Shown here: positions 12,834-26,826 of the stretch, piece by piece
Layout: every line of letters starts with the position of its first letter
Position numbering within the stretch: the stretch's first letter is position 1
Source: Macrobrachium rosenbergii
Lineage: Eukaryota; Arthropoda; Malacostraca; Decapoda; Palaemonidae
DNA length: 64,000 nt
NCBI RefSeq assembly: GCF_040412425.1
Contig: NC_089766.1
Span: forward strand, 19,117,929-19,181,928
Direction: 5' to 3'
Translations under genes and position numbers: made by a program
The notes under the pieces: generated by a model
Database searches by the model: none
What the model was told of the DNA's origin: nothing
The model's input: the letters and a program-made list of their open reading frames with translations, nothing else

Positions 12834-15127
12834 AGATTATTATACCAAGGTTGCAGAATATGTAAATAGACAGAGACATGAAAGCAACATCCTGTCAGTT
12901 GTGTAACGCTGCCACCTCATTCTTTACAGGCAGAATGTTTGCTACTATAACTTCATAGACAGACATAAAAAACTATTGTATTGTATTCTTGCTTTCAACA
13001 GATATTCATCAAAAGGCTTTAGTACAATCATTATGAAGGCAGGGTAGGGGTAGGAAGGTTCAGTGTATGTTTTGAGTCTAAATTATGAACTCACACATTT
13101 TTTTACTGGAAAGACAAGTTGTGAGGGAATAAACCTACACTTTGCCTTGTTCATAACTCTCAGGTTATATCTTACTTTGGGTTCATTCTAGTTTCTGACT
13201 GCCAAATTGTCCTAAAATACTCCCAATTCTAGTCTATAGCACTTCCTGACACACAGGCATTTTCAATTTCTCACCAAAACCTCCAGCATTGTATCAGACG
13301 CTGCAACACTTTCGTTTCTCTCACACATCGTATCAACTAAAAGCTTAACGCAGAGCTGTAGAAAACAAAAATTCTTAATATTCTTTCTAAATCAAACAAT
13401 GCAACACCTAGCCTTAGTCTTACTGAAACTCTTGCCATGTTTTATACCCATCAACAGTTCAGTCACTCATTCCAGGTTCCAAGACCAAGAGTGAGAAGTG
13501 ACAATCCTTGTTATTACCTATGCATTATCTTATGATTATCTTTCCTTCAGAGCAGTGCTTGACCTGAAACTGGTGAATGAAATGAGAAGGGCAAATGGTG
13601 AGTAAACGACACATGGAAAATGAATGATTTCATTTACTCAAATGATACTGTTTCCTGCGCTGTGGGACACAATTCTAATGTGCAAAGCGTTTTCTAGACC
13701 TATGCAGATAATATGATATTTTAAAGGTGCCCAGACGAACTAATGCGATTTTCAATGACGACAATGTGTTTCTCGACTAATATACAGAATTAAAATACCT
13801 TGATCGAGAGAAACCGTGCAGAAGAGAGCAGTTAATTTCTGAAAGAACAATGAAATGAACAAAACTCGAGATAAGGAATGTAAGTGGTGACAGCAAACCT
13901 GAGGAGAGCGAACTCAAAACCGCAGATCATAAACTGTTATGTGATGAATGTTACCGAATCGGAGGAGGAACTGCTGAGCTGACAGTTCTTCTCTCTCCTC
14001 AAAATCCGAAAAACCAAAGCCAAACGAAAGCTGCATAGCGAATGGCCTTTTATTCAATGATGCAAGTGAAAAGGATTTATTCCCTCATCTTAGTCAAGTG
14101 TGAAATATAGCAGCCAGTGCCCTGGCTCCTTTAAAATGACACACGAAACACACACATCAAATCATAGAAATTATAAGTGATAAAAAGTCAGTTTTCTATA
14201 ACACCAGACGTGCGAATTGAAATCAGCAAAGTCTCTTTCATTCGACAAATTGACACAGACGGACAAACTACTTCCTGCCTTTCCCCAGACAGAGCAAGAG
14301 GTGCTCGTTTAAAGGAAAACGCCACCACGACGTCAAGAAGAAAATATGAATATACAAATTCTACGGTGCAGCCAGGATACACCCAAGAAATTGCACCAAA
14401 CAGGGGTGTGGGGGCAGCTGGCAAGTCTGGGGAAAGGTGACATAAAATTATGATGATGATGATGATGATGATAGTGACATTATCTTTCTAATGTGGAAGA
14501 GGATTACCAACCTTTGTGGAGCTGGTAAACCATAATACTTTGACTCCCTTCTTTCAGTTCGTTTAAAAAATAACACAGTGGTTGCTTTGAGAAGTCTCTC
14601 TCAGGAGAAGTACAGGAACACCTTATTCAATAATGATTAAAATAAAGCGAAAATGTTTCTCTCTAAGGCTTGACTTACGTTTGTTCTAGTTTGCTCTAAG
14701 AAACTAATTCACTGACTGTGCTTTACTAATTTGGCTCTAAGTAAACTAGACTAATGCTGAATTTCTAACGTCTATAAAATTCTTAGTTTCCTCTCTGTAT
14801 TTCAGAACAGATCAAAACACAGACAGTGGCTTTCTAAATTAATTTATTTCTGCTCGAAAGGAAAGAGCAGACTAACCACACAACATAAGTCACTGAGTTG
14901 GTTGGAGTATTTTATGATAAGTGAATGATACTGATACAGAAGAAGAAGAAACCAACCTTTCTCCCTTGAACACTTAAAGGACTCAATCTCTGCAAACCTC
15001 ACTAAGGACACTGACCGTCGAAGGACATCAGCCGTACTTCCTCCTTGTCCTCCACTGATCAGAAATTATTCGCTTTCACGTTCCACATTCACACATCCTA
15101 CGATTACCAAAGGTATGAATTAGATGA
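12834..15127. other. Anonymous sequence, no gene seen
   Basis: No recognisable coding, RNA or mobile-element content. A (GAT)n tract lies at about 14,449-14,472. Overlapping ORFs on both strands near 14,177-14,440 show no recognisable domain. Confidence 0.55.
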
Positions 15128-15410
15128 CTTAGATTTGGATATAGAATTTAGGCCAAAGGCAAGCTTTTCAAACTGAGGTCAATCAACTGTGGAATTGACA
15201 GTAAAAGGGTTTGAAAGGTGTAACAGGAGGGAAACCTCGCAGTTGCACTATGAATCAATTATTAGGAGATGTGGAGAATACGATGGAAGAGAGTGAATAT
15301 GAACAGAAGTACAGTAAAAGAAATAAAAAGTTTGGCCAGGGCCGAAGGCACGCAGCAAGAATCCTAAATGGCCTTTGTTTTTATGAGGAGCACTGACACT
15401 ACCCCCTTAC
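15128..15410 (-). repeat. R1 SINE-like repeat, near full-length
   Basis: Starts in the GGATATAGAATTTAGGCCAA tail side and runs through AGGAGGGAAACCTCGC, AATCAATTATTAGGAG and GGCCAGGGCCGAAGGCACG to the fixed end ACTACCCCCTTACAGGG. The CGCTGGGACCTATGAGGT segment is degenerate or missing. The small ORF at 15,211-15,396 is this repeat, not a gene. Confidence 0.8.
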
Positions 15411-16940
15411 AGGGACTGCAGGTATATGAATATACAAGCAAAACTCAACTCTTTCCTCAGACTACTACATTATCTTCCTTCACTTCCTAGAATATCTATG
15501 CTGCTCTGTCCAGTTTTCTTGACCTTCAGCTGAAACCCCTTCTGGACAGGTCAGCAGACTCAATAAACCCAGAGAACCAAGAAAGCCAGCGCTTCACCGA
15601 GACAAGTTACAGCAGTGAATAAACCAATCAGGAATAAGAATGGAACCAATGCACATAAATTCCAGGAAACGTAGGGCAGGGAAGCAGGAATGAGCCACTA
15701 ATGTGTTGTTCAGTTCTTTCTTCAGTTGCCTGTTTCTGGTGCTCATTTTGGTAAAATATGACAGTCATTTTCTGTGCCAAGTCTAATATAATATCACTCA
15801 GTTATACTCAAGCCACTTTTTAGCCCTTGGACTTTGCACCAACTTCTCTCTCCCTGATTTGAAATGGCCCCAACAACTGTACATCAGATCAAAGTATTTG
15901 ATAGCCTTTATTAACCTTCTTGGCCTTCATGTAAGGCGATGAACAAATGGGTTTATAATAGTTTTGGTCTAAGGTTTCCAGGCCTACATTTCTTTTGTGA
16001 ATTGGTTAAAACGTCAGTGGAACTAAATTACAACAACTTCTGTCACAAGAGTTCTTACTTAAAATTTGCATAATTGTGATTCAATATGAACTTTTGATCT
16101 AAATAATAAAGCTTGGTAAAAGGTCACAAGAATTGTGCTAAATGAAGAGATATAATGTTTTGAAGGAAACAAAACGACGAAAATATCCACTAACTAGGTA
16201 ATTTCAATACCTAAACAAGCACAATTGTTGTAAACTTTTGGTATTTCCAGGCAAATTATATTGCTATAAAGATGTTAGGCAATAGATTTCTCTTTAAATA
16301 TAAATTAGTCATATTATTAAAATCATTTACCTGTATATACGATCACACCATCCCACTTTTGCGACAACTACAGTTAAAAGGTGAAAGGAAGCTCAGGAGA
16401 ACAGTAATAATTCAGTTATTCTATTATAAATACGATAGTGTCAGCAATGAGATAAATCAATGCAGATGCATACGACCACTTAGTAGTTGGGTATTTTGTA
16501 GGGCACCAACATTCATCCAAGGACGGGAACTTGATATACCAGTTATTGTATGTAATTATCTTCCACAGAAATGAAGGAATTTTAAGCCTGTCGGTTGAGG
16601 ATCGTTAACCTGAAAATTGAAAGAATTTCGTAACATTCTTACGAGTACAGTTACTGGGAAATTTATCTGAGGAAGAGAAGGGCTCTGGTTAAACCTATTA
16701 CGATATAAAGGCTTCATTCTCTCGTCTAGGTTAGTGCTTTCGTACGAAGGTGGTGATTCCAGAAGCAGTAATACATTCATTTCTCATGACTCTACAAGCA
16801 TTTGAATGAACGATCGAGTGTACTATATAAAATCTAGTTTAAATAAAATTAATTTTGTATGAAAGTAATTCCCTTACAACTGTGCCCTCAGCATAAGCGG
16901 CTACTTTTCTAAAAAAAAATAAAAATAAATAAATAAATAA
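15411..16940. other. Anonymous AT-rich sequence, no gene seen
   Basis: An ORF at 16,272-16,574 plus (100 codons) has no recognisable motif. A short (AAAT)n run precedes the minisatellite at about 16,911-16,940. Confidence 0.5.
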
Positions 16941-17971
16941 AAACTGGGACAGGTACAACAAAATGAATGCAACTGATATTACAAACGAATTGCCGGAAAT
17001 GAATATAACTAAATGCTGGAACGGGTACTGGAAAATGAATATAACTAAATGCTGGAACGGAAATTTACCGGAAAATGAATGTAACTGAAATGCTGAAACA
17101 GGTACCGGAAAATGGAGTATAACTAAATGGAACAGGTACCGGAAATGGATAACTAAATCATATGAAACGAATTGCCGGAAAATGAATATAACTAAATGCT
17201 GAAACAGGTACCAGAAAATGATTTAACTAAATGCTGGAACAGGTACCAGAAATGAATGCAACTAAATGCTGGAACAGGTACACCAAATGAATACTGCAAA
17301 TAAATGCCAGACAGGTACCGGAAAATGATATATAACTAAATGCTGGAACAGAGTACAGAAAATAGATACAACTAAATGGAACAGGTACCAGAAAATGAAT
17401 GCAACTAATGCAGACAGGTACCAGAAAATGAATGCAACTAAATGCTGGAACAGGTACCAGAAAATGAATGCAACTAAATGCTGGAACAGGTACCAGAAAA
17501 TGAATGCAACTAAATGCTGGAACAGGTACCAGAAAATGAATGCAACTAAATGCTGGAACAGGTACCAGAAAATGAATACAACTAAATGCTGGAACAGGTA
17601 CCAGAAAATGAATATGCGGAACAGGTACCAGAAAATGAATACAACTAAATGCTGGAACAGGTACCAGAAAATGAATACAACTGAATGCTGAAACAGGTAC
17701 CAGAAAATGAACACAACTCAGTGCTGGAACAAATACCAGAAAATGAATACAACAGAATGCTGAAACAGGTTACCAGAAAATAATTGCAAGTAAATGCTGG
17801 AACAGGTACCAGAAAATGAATGCAACTAAATGTTGAAACAGGTACCAGAAAATGAATACAGCTAAATGCTGGAATAGGTACCAGAAAGCGAATACAACTA
17901 AATGATGGAACATGTACCAGGAAATGAATACAACTAAATGCTGTAACAGGTACCAGAAAATGAATACAACT
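16941..17971. repeat. 36-bp minisatellite, about 28 units
   Basis: Tandem units of about 36 bp built on the core GGAACAGGTACCAGAAAATG. Units from 17,395 to 17,690 are regular; outer units carry indels. Because 36 is a multiple of three, both strands stay open over several units (plus: NATKCWNRYQKM repeated; minus: a Phe/Trp/Leu-rich 12-mer). The frame is broken outside the regular core, so coding is unlikely. Each full unit carries a KpnI-type GGTACC palindrome. Confidence 0.95.
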
Positions 17972-19191
17972 ATCTTGCACCTGAGGCTTCTTGCTACATC
18001 CTTCACGCCACTCTAAATAAAGTAGAGTTCCTGTCTGTTATCATCTGGCCAAAGGCACTTTGCTACTGTCACATTCTCTCTTGTGTCATCACCAAATCCC
18101 AGGTTCTCTGGAAGGCCTTAACTGGAAGAGAAAGAAAATATCATACACTGGCTTTCAACTCAATTCATGGAAAGACGAACGTTTTACAAACAATTATAAT
18201 TTTTTTTTATTTTGGATATCACGAAATGCTAAGAACCACATCCTTTCTGTAACACAACAAATTCAATTTGAATATTCTCAAAGGACACCATATTTGGATA
18301 TGTAAAATCATGTTATTTACTGGTGTAATCATATACAGACTGAATTAATAGGGACCTTGTTTTAAATCCTGTCAAAAGAATATATATGAGCCAGAGGACC
18401 ACGTTTCCATGCAAATGACAGTTATCAGGTTTCTTAAACAATGCTTTAGGGTGAGCAATATATTGGTAGATATCAATATTAAAACTAATGGCCTAGTGAA
18501 GGAAGATTTACGCATTTCATGGGTTTTTGACAAATAAAATATAACTGCACAGACAAATCACCAGTTGAATATATAATTATGGATTATCTCCATCTAAAAA
18601 AGGCAAGATTCTATGACAGCCTTTCTCATCTTGAAAAAAATTTCCACTGACCTAAAAGAGTCTTTTCTGAAAGAATATTCAAGATATCTCGACGTGTTTC
18701 AAGCATGAAGAAGACTGCATTGTGAGCCCAGAGTTGCATATGATAAGGCAGCCCTTACTGTACCTCTGAGGAAAAACACTGGATAGGATCAATTCATTTC
18801 CCGTAAAAAAAAAAAAAAAAAAAAATCATCTGCATTCTAGACAAAAGCCGTAAATATAACAGTCAGGTTAAGCCCTTGAACTGTTCACTTCTTCAAAGGT
18901 CACCGAAGAAACTTTTATAAAACATCTTTTCTGTTTCCCCATTTGGTTTCAAAATCTCAACTTGTTCCACATCACCCTGTATTAAGTACCCTCATAGCAT
19001 TCATCACCAGAGAGTCAGTTCTGCTTCCGACCTCCTCTCCCGTCGCCCCCCCTCCTCAACACACACAAGCTCCCAATGCCTCGTCTCGTCAATTACATTC
19101 ATACCAGGAATTTCGAATCCTCTTTTTTTTTTTTTCTAAACATAAAGGAGACCTGACAGTCATGCATGGGATCAGACATTGCACCACAAGT
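17972..19191. other. Anonymous sequence, no gene seen
   Basis: No supported gene. A poly(A) run of about 21 lies near 18,806-18,826. The stretch 18,540-18,720 has scattered short open segments with no family assigned. Confidence 0.5.
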
Positions 19192-19324
19192 GGAAGAAGA
19201 AGAAGAAGAAGAAGAAGAAGAAGAAGAAGAAGAAGAAGAAGAGGAGGAGGAGGAGGAGGAGGAGGAGGAGGAGGAGGAGGAGGAGGAGGAGGAGGAGGAG
19301 GAGGAGGAGGAGGAGGAGGAGGAG
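19192..19324. repeat. (GAA)n-(GAG)n trinucleotide tract
   Basis: GAA repeats to about 19,240 pass directly into GAG repeats to 19,324. Poly-Arg, poly-Gly and poly-Ser frames over it are artefacts. Confidence 0.97.
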
Positions 19325-19800
19325 CACCTCACTCAACCTTAGCCTTCATTCAAGTCCCTGGTTTTCAAGGAGTTCTTCCCTACACACAATCTTCTATTTG
19401 GCAAACTAATCCCAAAAGAAAGTTGCCTGACACGAAACCCCCTCCCTCCCTGCCACCCACCCACCCCCGCCCCCCATCACCGAATCAAAAGGAACACGGA
19501 CCCATGACTGACAAGTACATTGCTAAATCCTATGATTGACCGTAGAGGTGAAACAGGCGTGGTTCATCTGAGTGACTGCACAGCATATAAATATGGCACT
19601 GGCAGTATTTTGTCTTCAGGTAATCATTGATCGCCATACATAAACAACAGAAGCCTCTTATTTCTATTTCTAATATTTCAATATTTTTCGTATTTTTGAA
19701 ATAAATTGCGTGATGAATTTCGGGAATATTTACCTCATATTATACATAATACAAAATTCTTCAAAGAATGAAGAATAACTTTGAGATCAAATGAATGAAT

Positions 19801-19859
<59 letters not shown>

Positions 19860-21260
19860 AAGACGAAGTGTAGGATTAACCAGGATGGCCAACTGTGTGT
19901 GCTACCGAAACGACCTCGTTTTGTTTCCCAGAGATATGACACCGTTTGTGTCATCTCTAAGTCAAATTCTATTTCATTATTTACAGGTAATGCTAAATAA
20001 TATAAATGGCTAAATTCCAATGTCGTAAACTGTCTTATGACCAACTTTCGGATTTCATAATTGACTCCATATGAAATGACCCATCCACCCAATTGTTTTG
20101 AACAAGTGCCTCTTGACTTTTCACCCCTCACCTGCTTGCTGTACAGAGAGATTAGTTTGCTGTTAATATATTCCCATTCATGCTGGAGCAGTGATATTGC
20201 CATTTTCGCAGTAACATCAGTATGATTTATAAACATTTGAGCCCCGAGGAAAAACACTCAAAGGAGGAGCTGGTCTGAGAGCACACAGTCCTCCTACTGG
20301 CTGGCTTAACCCAGGAAGGAAGGAAAGGAAGAGGAAGGAGGACATCATTTTACTGAAAGGGCCCCAGACCTAACCCTTGGCAACCGCAAGGTGCTAACAT
20401 TCAATATGAAATGCAGATGTACGCACATTCTCTTACAATTGAAAGCTTGGCAGACGCCTTAAAATAACATGACCTAATGCCCTTGAAGCACCTAAAAATC
20501 TCAGTACCTTCGCTTGACACAACTGCCCTTGTAATGGGTCGTCAGCTGCTTACCACGATTCTGAAGCCTCAGAAACTCTGGCAATGGCAGCTTTCATGAA
20601 ATAAAACAATGATATCCATACCTGGTACTCTGGGATACACCAACTGCGCTTACGGGACATCAAAAAAGCTAACCTGTCTGAGTGCCAAAGGCAACTTTAT
20701 ATATACTATGTCCATCCAGCCTTTGTTGAGAGATGGGACCAAGCCAAGGCCACCCACAGCCAACCTCACCCACCATTAGAGACCCCATCCCCTCAAATAA
20801 CCAGCTTCCTGAACATCAGCAGTCAAGAGAGTGGCAATTCAAAACTGCTGCAATAATAAAGCATGGCGACCTTAGATCCTTATGGAACAGGAGCTATTAA
20901 TATTATTATTCTAAATATTAGTAATATTATTCAGAAGATGAACCCTATTCACACGGAACAAGCCCACTACAGGGTCCATTTACCTGAAATTCAAGAAGCT
21001 TCCAAAGAATGATATGGTGTTCATCTTACAGAAATAACAGGTCATGGGAAATACAGAAACAGGAGGTCGGTTACTGAAAAGGAAAAAAAAGAATTTCATT
21101 GAAAAAGACGGTTCCTGGAAATAATGCAAATTGTATACTACGCGTTTTGCCTTCCTTGAAGACCAGCCGAGACTTCCCTTAAAGGCAAGAAGGTCCCAAG
21201 GGAAAGTTGCACAGGACCACCTGCTACCCATTCACATTCCATGATTATTTCCTCTTTTTT

Positions 21261-21295
<35 letters not shown>

Positions 21296-22431
21296 GAGAG
21301 GAGAGGAGGGAATGTGCTTTTAGGTACAAATTTTACTGTTATAATTGAATTAAAAAAATTAAAAAGGTCAGTCTTAACCTTTCATTCCCTTGGGGGGGGG
21401 GATAAAGTGCAGTTGAAATTGAAAGCCTGACAATGAAGATATGGGATCACGGTATGAACTTCACATCAGACCGGAATTTAAATTCAAATTATTTCTGGCA
21501 AATAAGTCGAAGCTTACGTATCTCATTCTCTTTAGGATTCACTGTATTTTGATCGATAATTGTTTTATAATCCACCAACCCGCTCAGGTACTTTACATTC
21601 AAAATCTTCATGATTCATAAAGGCTATCAATGTATTTCATAAGCATTATCACGCGGTGTTCTGAACAATGTTATGCCATTTTCAGACTTCTTGTTACTTT
21701 AGAACTAAGTTATGTAGTTCGAGAAACCGTTCAAATGAATGATAAGTGATTCCTTAAGATTGTGTCCAGAATTAGCCAAAAAAATGTAGGTTTTAAGAGA
21801 CTTCCAGACTTTTTAATCTGGCGCCCCGCCACTTTGTTTTCAAAATATGTTTCCATCACTGGTATGAATAAACTTGGAAAATTGCAACAATCTGAATCAT
21901 TTAAGACGTCAACGGCATTCAGACCTCACATTGTTTGGCCAATACAAAAAAAAAATCTATTTTCTTCGCTAAAGTAGCCATAGTAACTTGTGATACCATC
22001 TGGATTATGAATGATTATGTTCATTACTACCGAAGTCACCTTATCAAATAAAAACTAGCTTTCGTACCTTGCGTCAGTCCCACCTCACTTGTCTCGCTGT
22101 ACTGTCATCATGACCTTTTCTACTGATCGGAAATCCGGCCTTTCTTATCATTTTCCTTGAATTAACAGAGACCATTTTCAGACTCAGGGGCTAGTAGACC
22201 GGATAAGATCCCTGCACAAGGCCATCTTCTTCTTCTTCTTCTCTACTGAATAGTAAGAAAGGAGGAGTAACCTTTATGAAGGAACCTAACCTACTCTACA
22301 GAAGGCAGTTTCCTGAAACAGGACAATGGACCTTGCGTTGAAATATCTTTAAACTTGACAACAAAAGTGAATTAGTTTTTGACCTATGCAATACGTCATC
22401 CTCCTCCTCTCGCGCCAAAAAATTCTTTCTA
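19325..22431. other. Anonymous sequence with GA tracts, no gene seen
   Basis: It contains (GA)n at 19,804-19,857 and 21,263-21,292 and a G-run near 21,392. No ORF has recognisable domains. Confidence 0.55.
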
Positions 22432-22549
22432 AAACTGAAGGCCAGGATGGGTAATGATGGCAATGATTGATTGCTAACTCCGCTTAAATAAAACTGAAGG
22501 CCAGGATGGGTAATGATGGCAATGATTGATTGCTAACTCCGCTTAAATA
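22432..22549 (+). repeat. Perfect 59-bp tandem duplication
   Basis: Units at 22,432-22,490 and 22,491-22,549 are identical base for base, starting AAACTGAAGGCCAGGATGGG and ending CCGCTTAAATA. This is a recent duplication or an assembly artefact. Confidence 0.95.
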
Positions 22550-23470
22550 AAATGGTACTTTCTCTGCACAGCTGGCTGTCGTCTTTCTGTCAGAAAAGCA
22601 AAGTTGGGTTTGGCCACAGTTTTCCGAATCGAATCCCAGACCCTCTTGGCACCGATAACAAGCTGGATGGGAGAGGAGGAGGATTAGCCTTTTCAAATCC
22701 TAAACAATTAATTAATGATCTTGCCGTTCTCATCCCCTCCCCCCCAGAAAAAACAACAAGACATTGCTTGATAGCTTAGTGCACTAGGTTACAGTGAGGT
22801 GCCACAAACCCATAGTCTGTGACTATGTAGAAAGTTCGTCATTGCGTAAGCATTTTCGGCTTTATTGCATTGTACTTAAAATCAATATAGTGTGAATTGA
22901 GTCCATCTCCTTTCACAGTATATTGGTTCCATGTACACTGCAATACAGCACCGTTCTTCAAGTTAAGAACTGAGCATAAATGTAGATACAGCTATGTGAC
23001 TGAACGCTTAACTTGACTCACGCTACGCTGGCAATCTCCTTTAGGCTTAGTCTTGGGTCTGATGCAATCGCAACTAGTTTAACAGTTCAGTGGTACTGTA
23101 GCCTACTATCAGGTCCTCTCATATACGGGTAACATGCCTCAGCAGAGACCTTTGGAAAGCAACGTTTACAAGCCTTCTACGGCCTGATACACCACTAACT
23201 ACCCTATAAACAAATCACAGATTTCTAGGCGACCATGAAACTCTGACTCAGAGGTGTCCATATTCATGGAGTACTTATTCTTAACCTCAATAAATTAACT
23301 CACCTTAATAAGACCCCACTGAAATGTTGACTGAGGACAAACAAACATGGCTGAACGGGGTTCATGCTACGGTCTGACTGAAAACCTACCAGATTGCTCT
23401 AGGCCAATCACAAGGGTCCAAGAAACTCCCTTCGAACAAAGGAGGTTAAAACGATTCCTGATTGGCTAGC

Positions 23471-23525
<55 letters not shown>

Positions 23526-24501
23526 GTTAAAAGCTCAGTACCTGTATTTTCAAGAAATTAGGTAAACAAAGACGAAAGCCAAAATAAAACGTAAAAAATG
23601 AAAGTAGACTAAAGAAATGTTGCTTTCTAAGAATCCCACCCCTTAATGCTCCCAGCGACTGGATCATTCCCATAAGTCTTTTAACACTTACGATAGGCCT
23701 AAGGTCACAATGTGGACAGTGTGTGTGTGTGTGTGTGTGTGTAAAGTGTGGTAGACAAAACTACTTTTATTGTACTGGCTTTTATGAGTCTCCCCTTCAG
23801 CTACTCAGTGTGACGGGCATTTTGAATTAGAATTCAGTGCAATAAAACCACTTGATATGGTCAGTTCAGCGGCGAGGGAGTGGGCCATTCCTTATTCCTA
23901 AACCTCTAAACAGAACACACACACAAACAAACTCCGATAGCGAAATCAATCCTGTTAGTCAATCGTCGGATAATTGGTTTCCATAACTGAAGCTACATAA
24001 AAGAAATCTTTCAAACTGACAAACTGTTGCTAGGAGAATTATTGACGTGCCATTATCGACATGCCATCCACAGTGAAAGTTCACAACATAAACTTTACTA
24101 AATGCTTCAAATATCGTTATATCACTGTTCACGAATGCCATCCTCCCTGCCGAGAATTAGATCGCGTAGTCAGTTTTTTTATATATATAACTGGCACTTA
24201 TTAATTATAGATAAATCTCATGGAGACTCATCAAATTCAGAGGAACAACCTACAGTATTCCACCGCCACACCAGCTGTAGGCGCACCAAGCATCTGCTGA
24301 GATAAACAAATGAAGACCTTTTAGAAAACACGGCCATTAACATCAAAAATTCTTTATATACATCTAAATGGAACCTCAGATGTTTGAAAGATTCCACTGG
24401 GATTTAATGGGTGGTTGACATAAAATAGCCTTGTCATTTGTTTCTAGGAAGTGAAAAATTCTCTTCTATGTAAATGACAATCAAACAGAAAGCAGAGACC
24501 T

Positions 24502-24571
<70 letters not shown>

Positions 24572-25090
24572 TTTCAAAAGAGAAGCAAGGTCAATGTTGG
24601 GAAATACTAAGGCATCAGTTAACAACTATCGCCCAGGCTTCAGTATATTGCAGTGGCCCCAGTCACACCACACGCACATTCTGTTCAAAAGCATTCACTC
24701 TGGGTGGATGGGAAAGTACATGAATATGAGTCTTTTCATTTTGTCGTGTTCAAGGCAACGACCAGTATAATGACAACTTATGAATTTGTCAATGGTACAA
24801 AATTTATATTATTTGCCAATGCCTCGTCGTTACAGGCAGACTGATACCAAACGTGGTGACCACCTGGTTTTGTAATCACTAAGCTACCGTATCTATAGGT
24901 ATTAAAATGTTTGCTTTTGATGAAGGCCTGTTTACACAACTTAAGACGGAGAACTAACCACTCGTGAAGCCTACTAAAATATTGATCTAACGGCGTAAGC
25001 CCAGGGTTCATAATCCTTCACATACAAACAGAGCATGCTTAACAACGAGACTTTCGCACTGCACACTGATACATACCGTATAAAAGTATA
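22550..25090. other. Anonymous sequence with microsatellites
   Basis: (GA)n at 23,473-23,523, (GT)n at 23,719-23,743 and (GA)n at 24,505-24,567. No gene is supported. Confidence 0.55.
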
Positions 25091-26215
25091 ACGTGCTTTT
25101 ATTTTCAGCATGAATGGACCGCGCAGCTGCGTATGAATACGGTTCAATCACGGCTGACCGGACATGCTCAAAAACAAACGTGGCCCCACAGCGAACCCGA
25201 CTTCTCGACATTGGTTCAAGTCATAGGGGCACGCCGTTTGTCTCTAGTGTATGCATCCTGCTGCTGCTACTTTGTCCATTCCTGTTTCCCTGGAATGAAG
25301 AAATCGCCTTTTCAGTATCTTGGGGGTCCTTTCTGCCAATTCAAGCTGTCATTTCTCAAACCCGTGTGTGTGGCAGGAGGAGGAGGGCCGGTGGGGAGGA
25401 TGCCTGTGGTGACGGTAAAGCTTTGGAGACGCCGTCTTCGTCGCTGCTCTGCTACCGCTTCACCTTCGCTAAGTCTCCCTTTTAGCGACCAAGGGTGTGG
25501 GAATTTCGTGTAAATTAGAAGTCGTACTGCGATGAAAAGTTCACTGAACTGGCGTAGATATTAGCGACTTTCTCACGTCCGTAACACTGTTTGTTCGTCT
25601 TCTCCACTGCTGCAATCGGCAAAGTTTACACGAGTTGCCGCCGCTTTCGTAAATTTCGTTATACTTCTTATAAAATCACCGTGATCTATGCCGCGGTGTA
25701 CCATTGTTCTTTATTATGGTCATAAAATTATGAAAAACTGAATTTCTGGTTGATCTTATGTGAATGTTCGGAAGTTTCAAACTAGGCAGAGATTTACCGC
25801 TGTCAATTTTTCACTCTGATCGACGCATAAAGTCTCACTGCTTCGTGGAATATTTCGTTCTGCTTCATTCCCTTCTGCTACCTTCTAATGCTGTATTGGT
25901 GTTTCTAGTGCCGAAGACCGTCTTGAGTATTTGCGCTGTTAAATTGAGAGTTAGTTTAGCGCAGTCACTGTTTGCTCACTCTCTGTAAATTTCTCTGGGA
26001 CGTGAACTTTATTGTTTTTCTGTAAATGTGCGCTAGAAGCGAAATCCCATCGCTGCCACCACTTATTTTGTTATGCGGTGCACTTTTATTTGTATTGCGT
26101 TGCACCACATATGAATGACTCCGTTTCTGTCTGTAGACTTTCACTTGATAATAACGTAGGGGACTCGGTAAGTTCTGGTTCACAATGATTTTTAATTTAT
26201 TTCAGGAGTAGGGTA
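25091..26215 (+). promoter_or_regulatory. CpG-richer candidate host promoter / first-exon region
   Basis: By eye this stretch has more CpG and higher GC than its surroundings (for example 25,100-25,260 and 25,390-25,650) and few simple repeats. Overlapping ORFs occupy 25,114-25,513 but match nothing I know. A GGATG start at about 25,398 opens MPVVTVK, with a GGTAAAG donor-like string directly after. A strong donor-like GGGTAAGTAT occurs at about 26,212-26,221. A host 5' exon is possible but unproven. Confidence 0.2.
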
Positions 26216-26600
26216 AGTATTCGCCGAACTTATTTTCATTCATTTAATAGTAACACTAAACTCTTTCACGGCCAGCCACATGGACTTAGAAATTTCTTGA
26301 TGTTAGAGAGAAGGTAGCACAAACCTACCCAAATGGGTTTCAAGCTAACTCTAACTAAAAATTGATCAAGACAGACTCTGGACCTATATTGGAATAAAAC
26401 TCCGCCTCCTTGAGGACGTGCTTTACTCTTAATGGTTCAATTTTAACTCCCACTTTTTAGTAAGGACAAATCAGTCGTTTTTATTTGACCTTTTCATTTC
26501 GTAATCATTCTTCAGCTCCACCTCTTTCCCATCTCGTGAGGTTAGTTTTGTTTCAACCAAACTCCAATTTACTTGGTCTCACTTGGCTCATCATTTAAAT
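26216..26600. other. Anonymous sequence, no gene seen
   Basis: Short ORFs only; no motif or repeat recognised. Confidence 0.5.
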
Positions 26601-26610
26601 TATCTTACCT

Positions 26611-26618
26611 GTCTCTCT

Positions 26619-26661
<43 letters not shown>

Positions 26662-26700
26662 TTCCTGTCCCGATCAGTGAATCTCATACTTATTTAACAC

Positions 26701-26750
<50 letters not shown>
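26611..26750. repeat. (TC)n and (TA)n tracts
   Basis: TC dinucleotides at about 26,611-26,661 with one CC interruption, then TA at 26,705-26,750, which directly abuts a truncated R2 SINE. Confidence 0.95.
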
Positions 26751-26752
<2 letters not shown>

Positions 26753-26826
26753 AGTCCTTCAAAGAAGGCATCATTACTTACCATAAGAAATGAGAATTAA
26801 AGCACGTTAAAACGAAAGAAGAAGAA

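Noticed and set aside
17262..17714. 150-codon Phe/Trp/Leu repeat protein on the minus strand
   Set aside because: Explained by the 36-bp minisatellite; the frame ends where unit regularity ends and both strands are open.
18943..19539. 198-codon ORF with poly-Arg and poly-Gly
   Set aside because: Created by the GAA/GAG tract; flanking parts have no domain.
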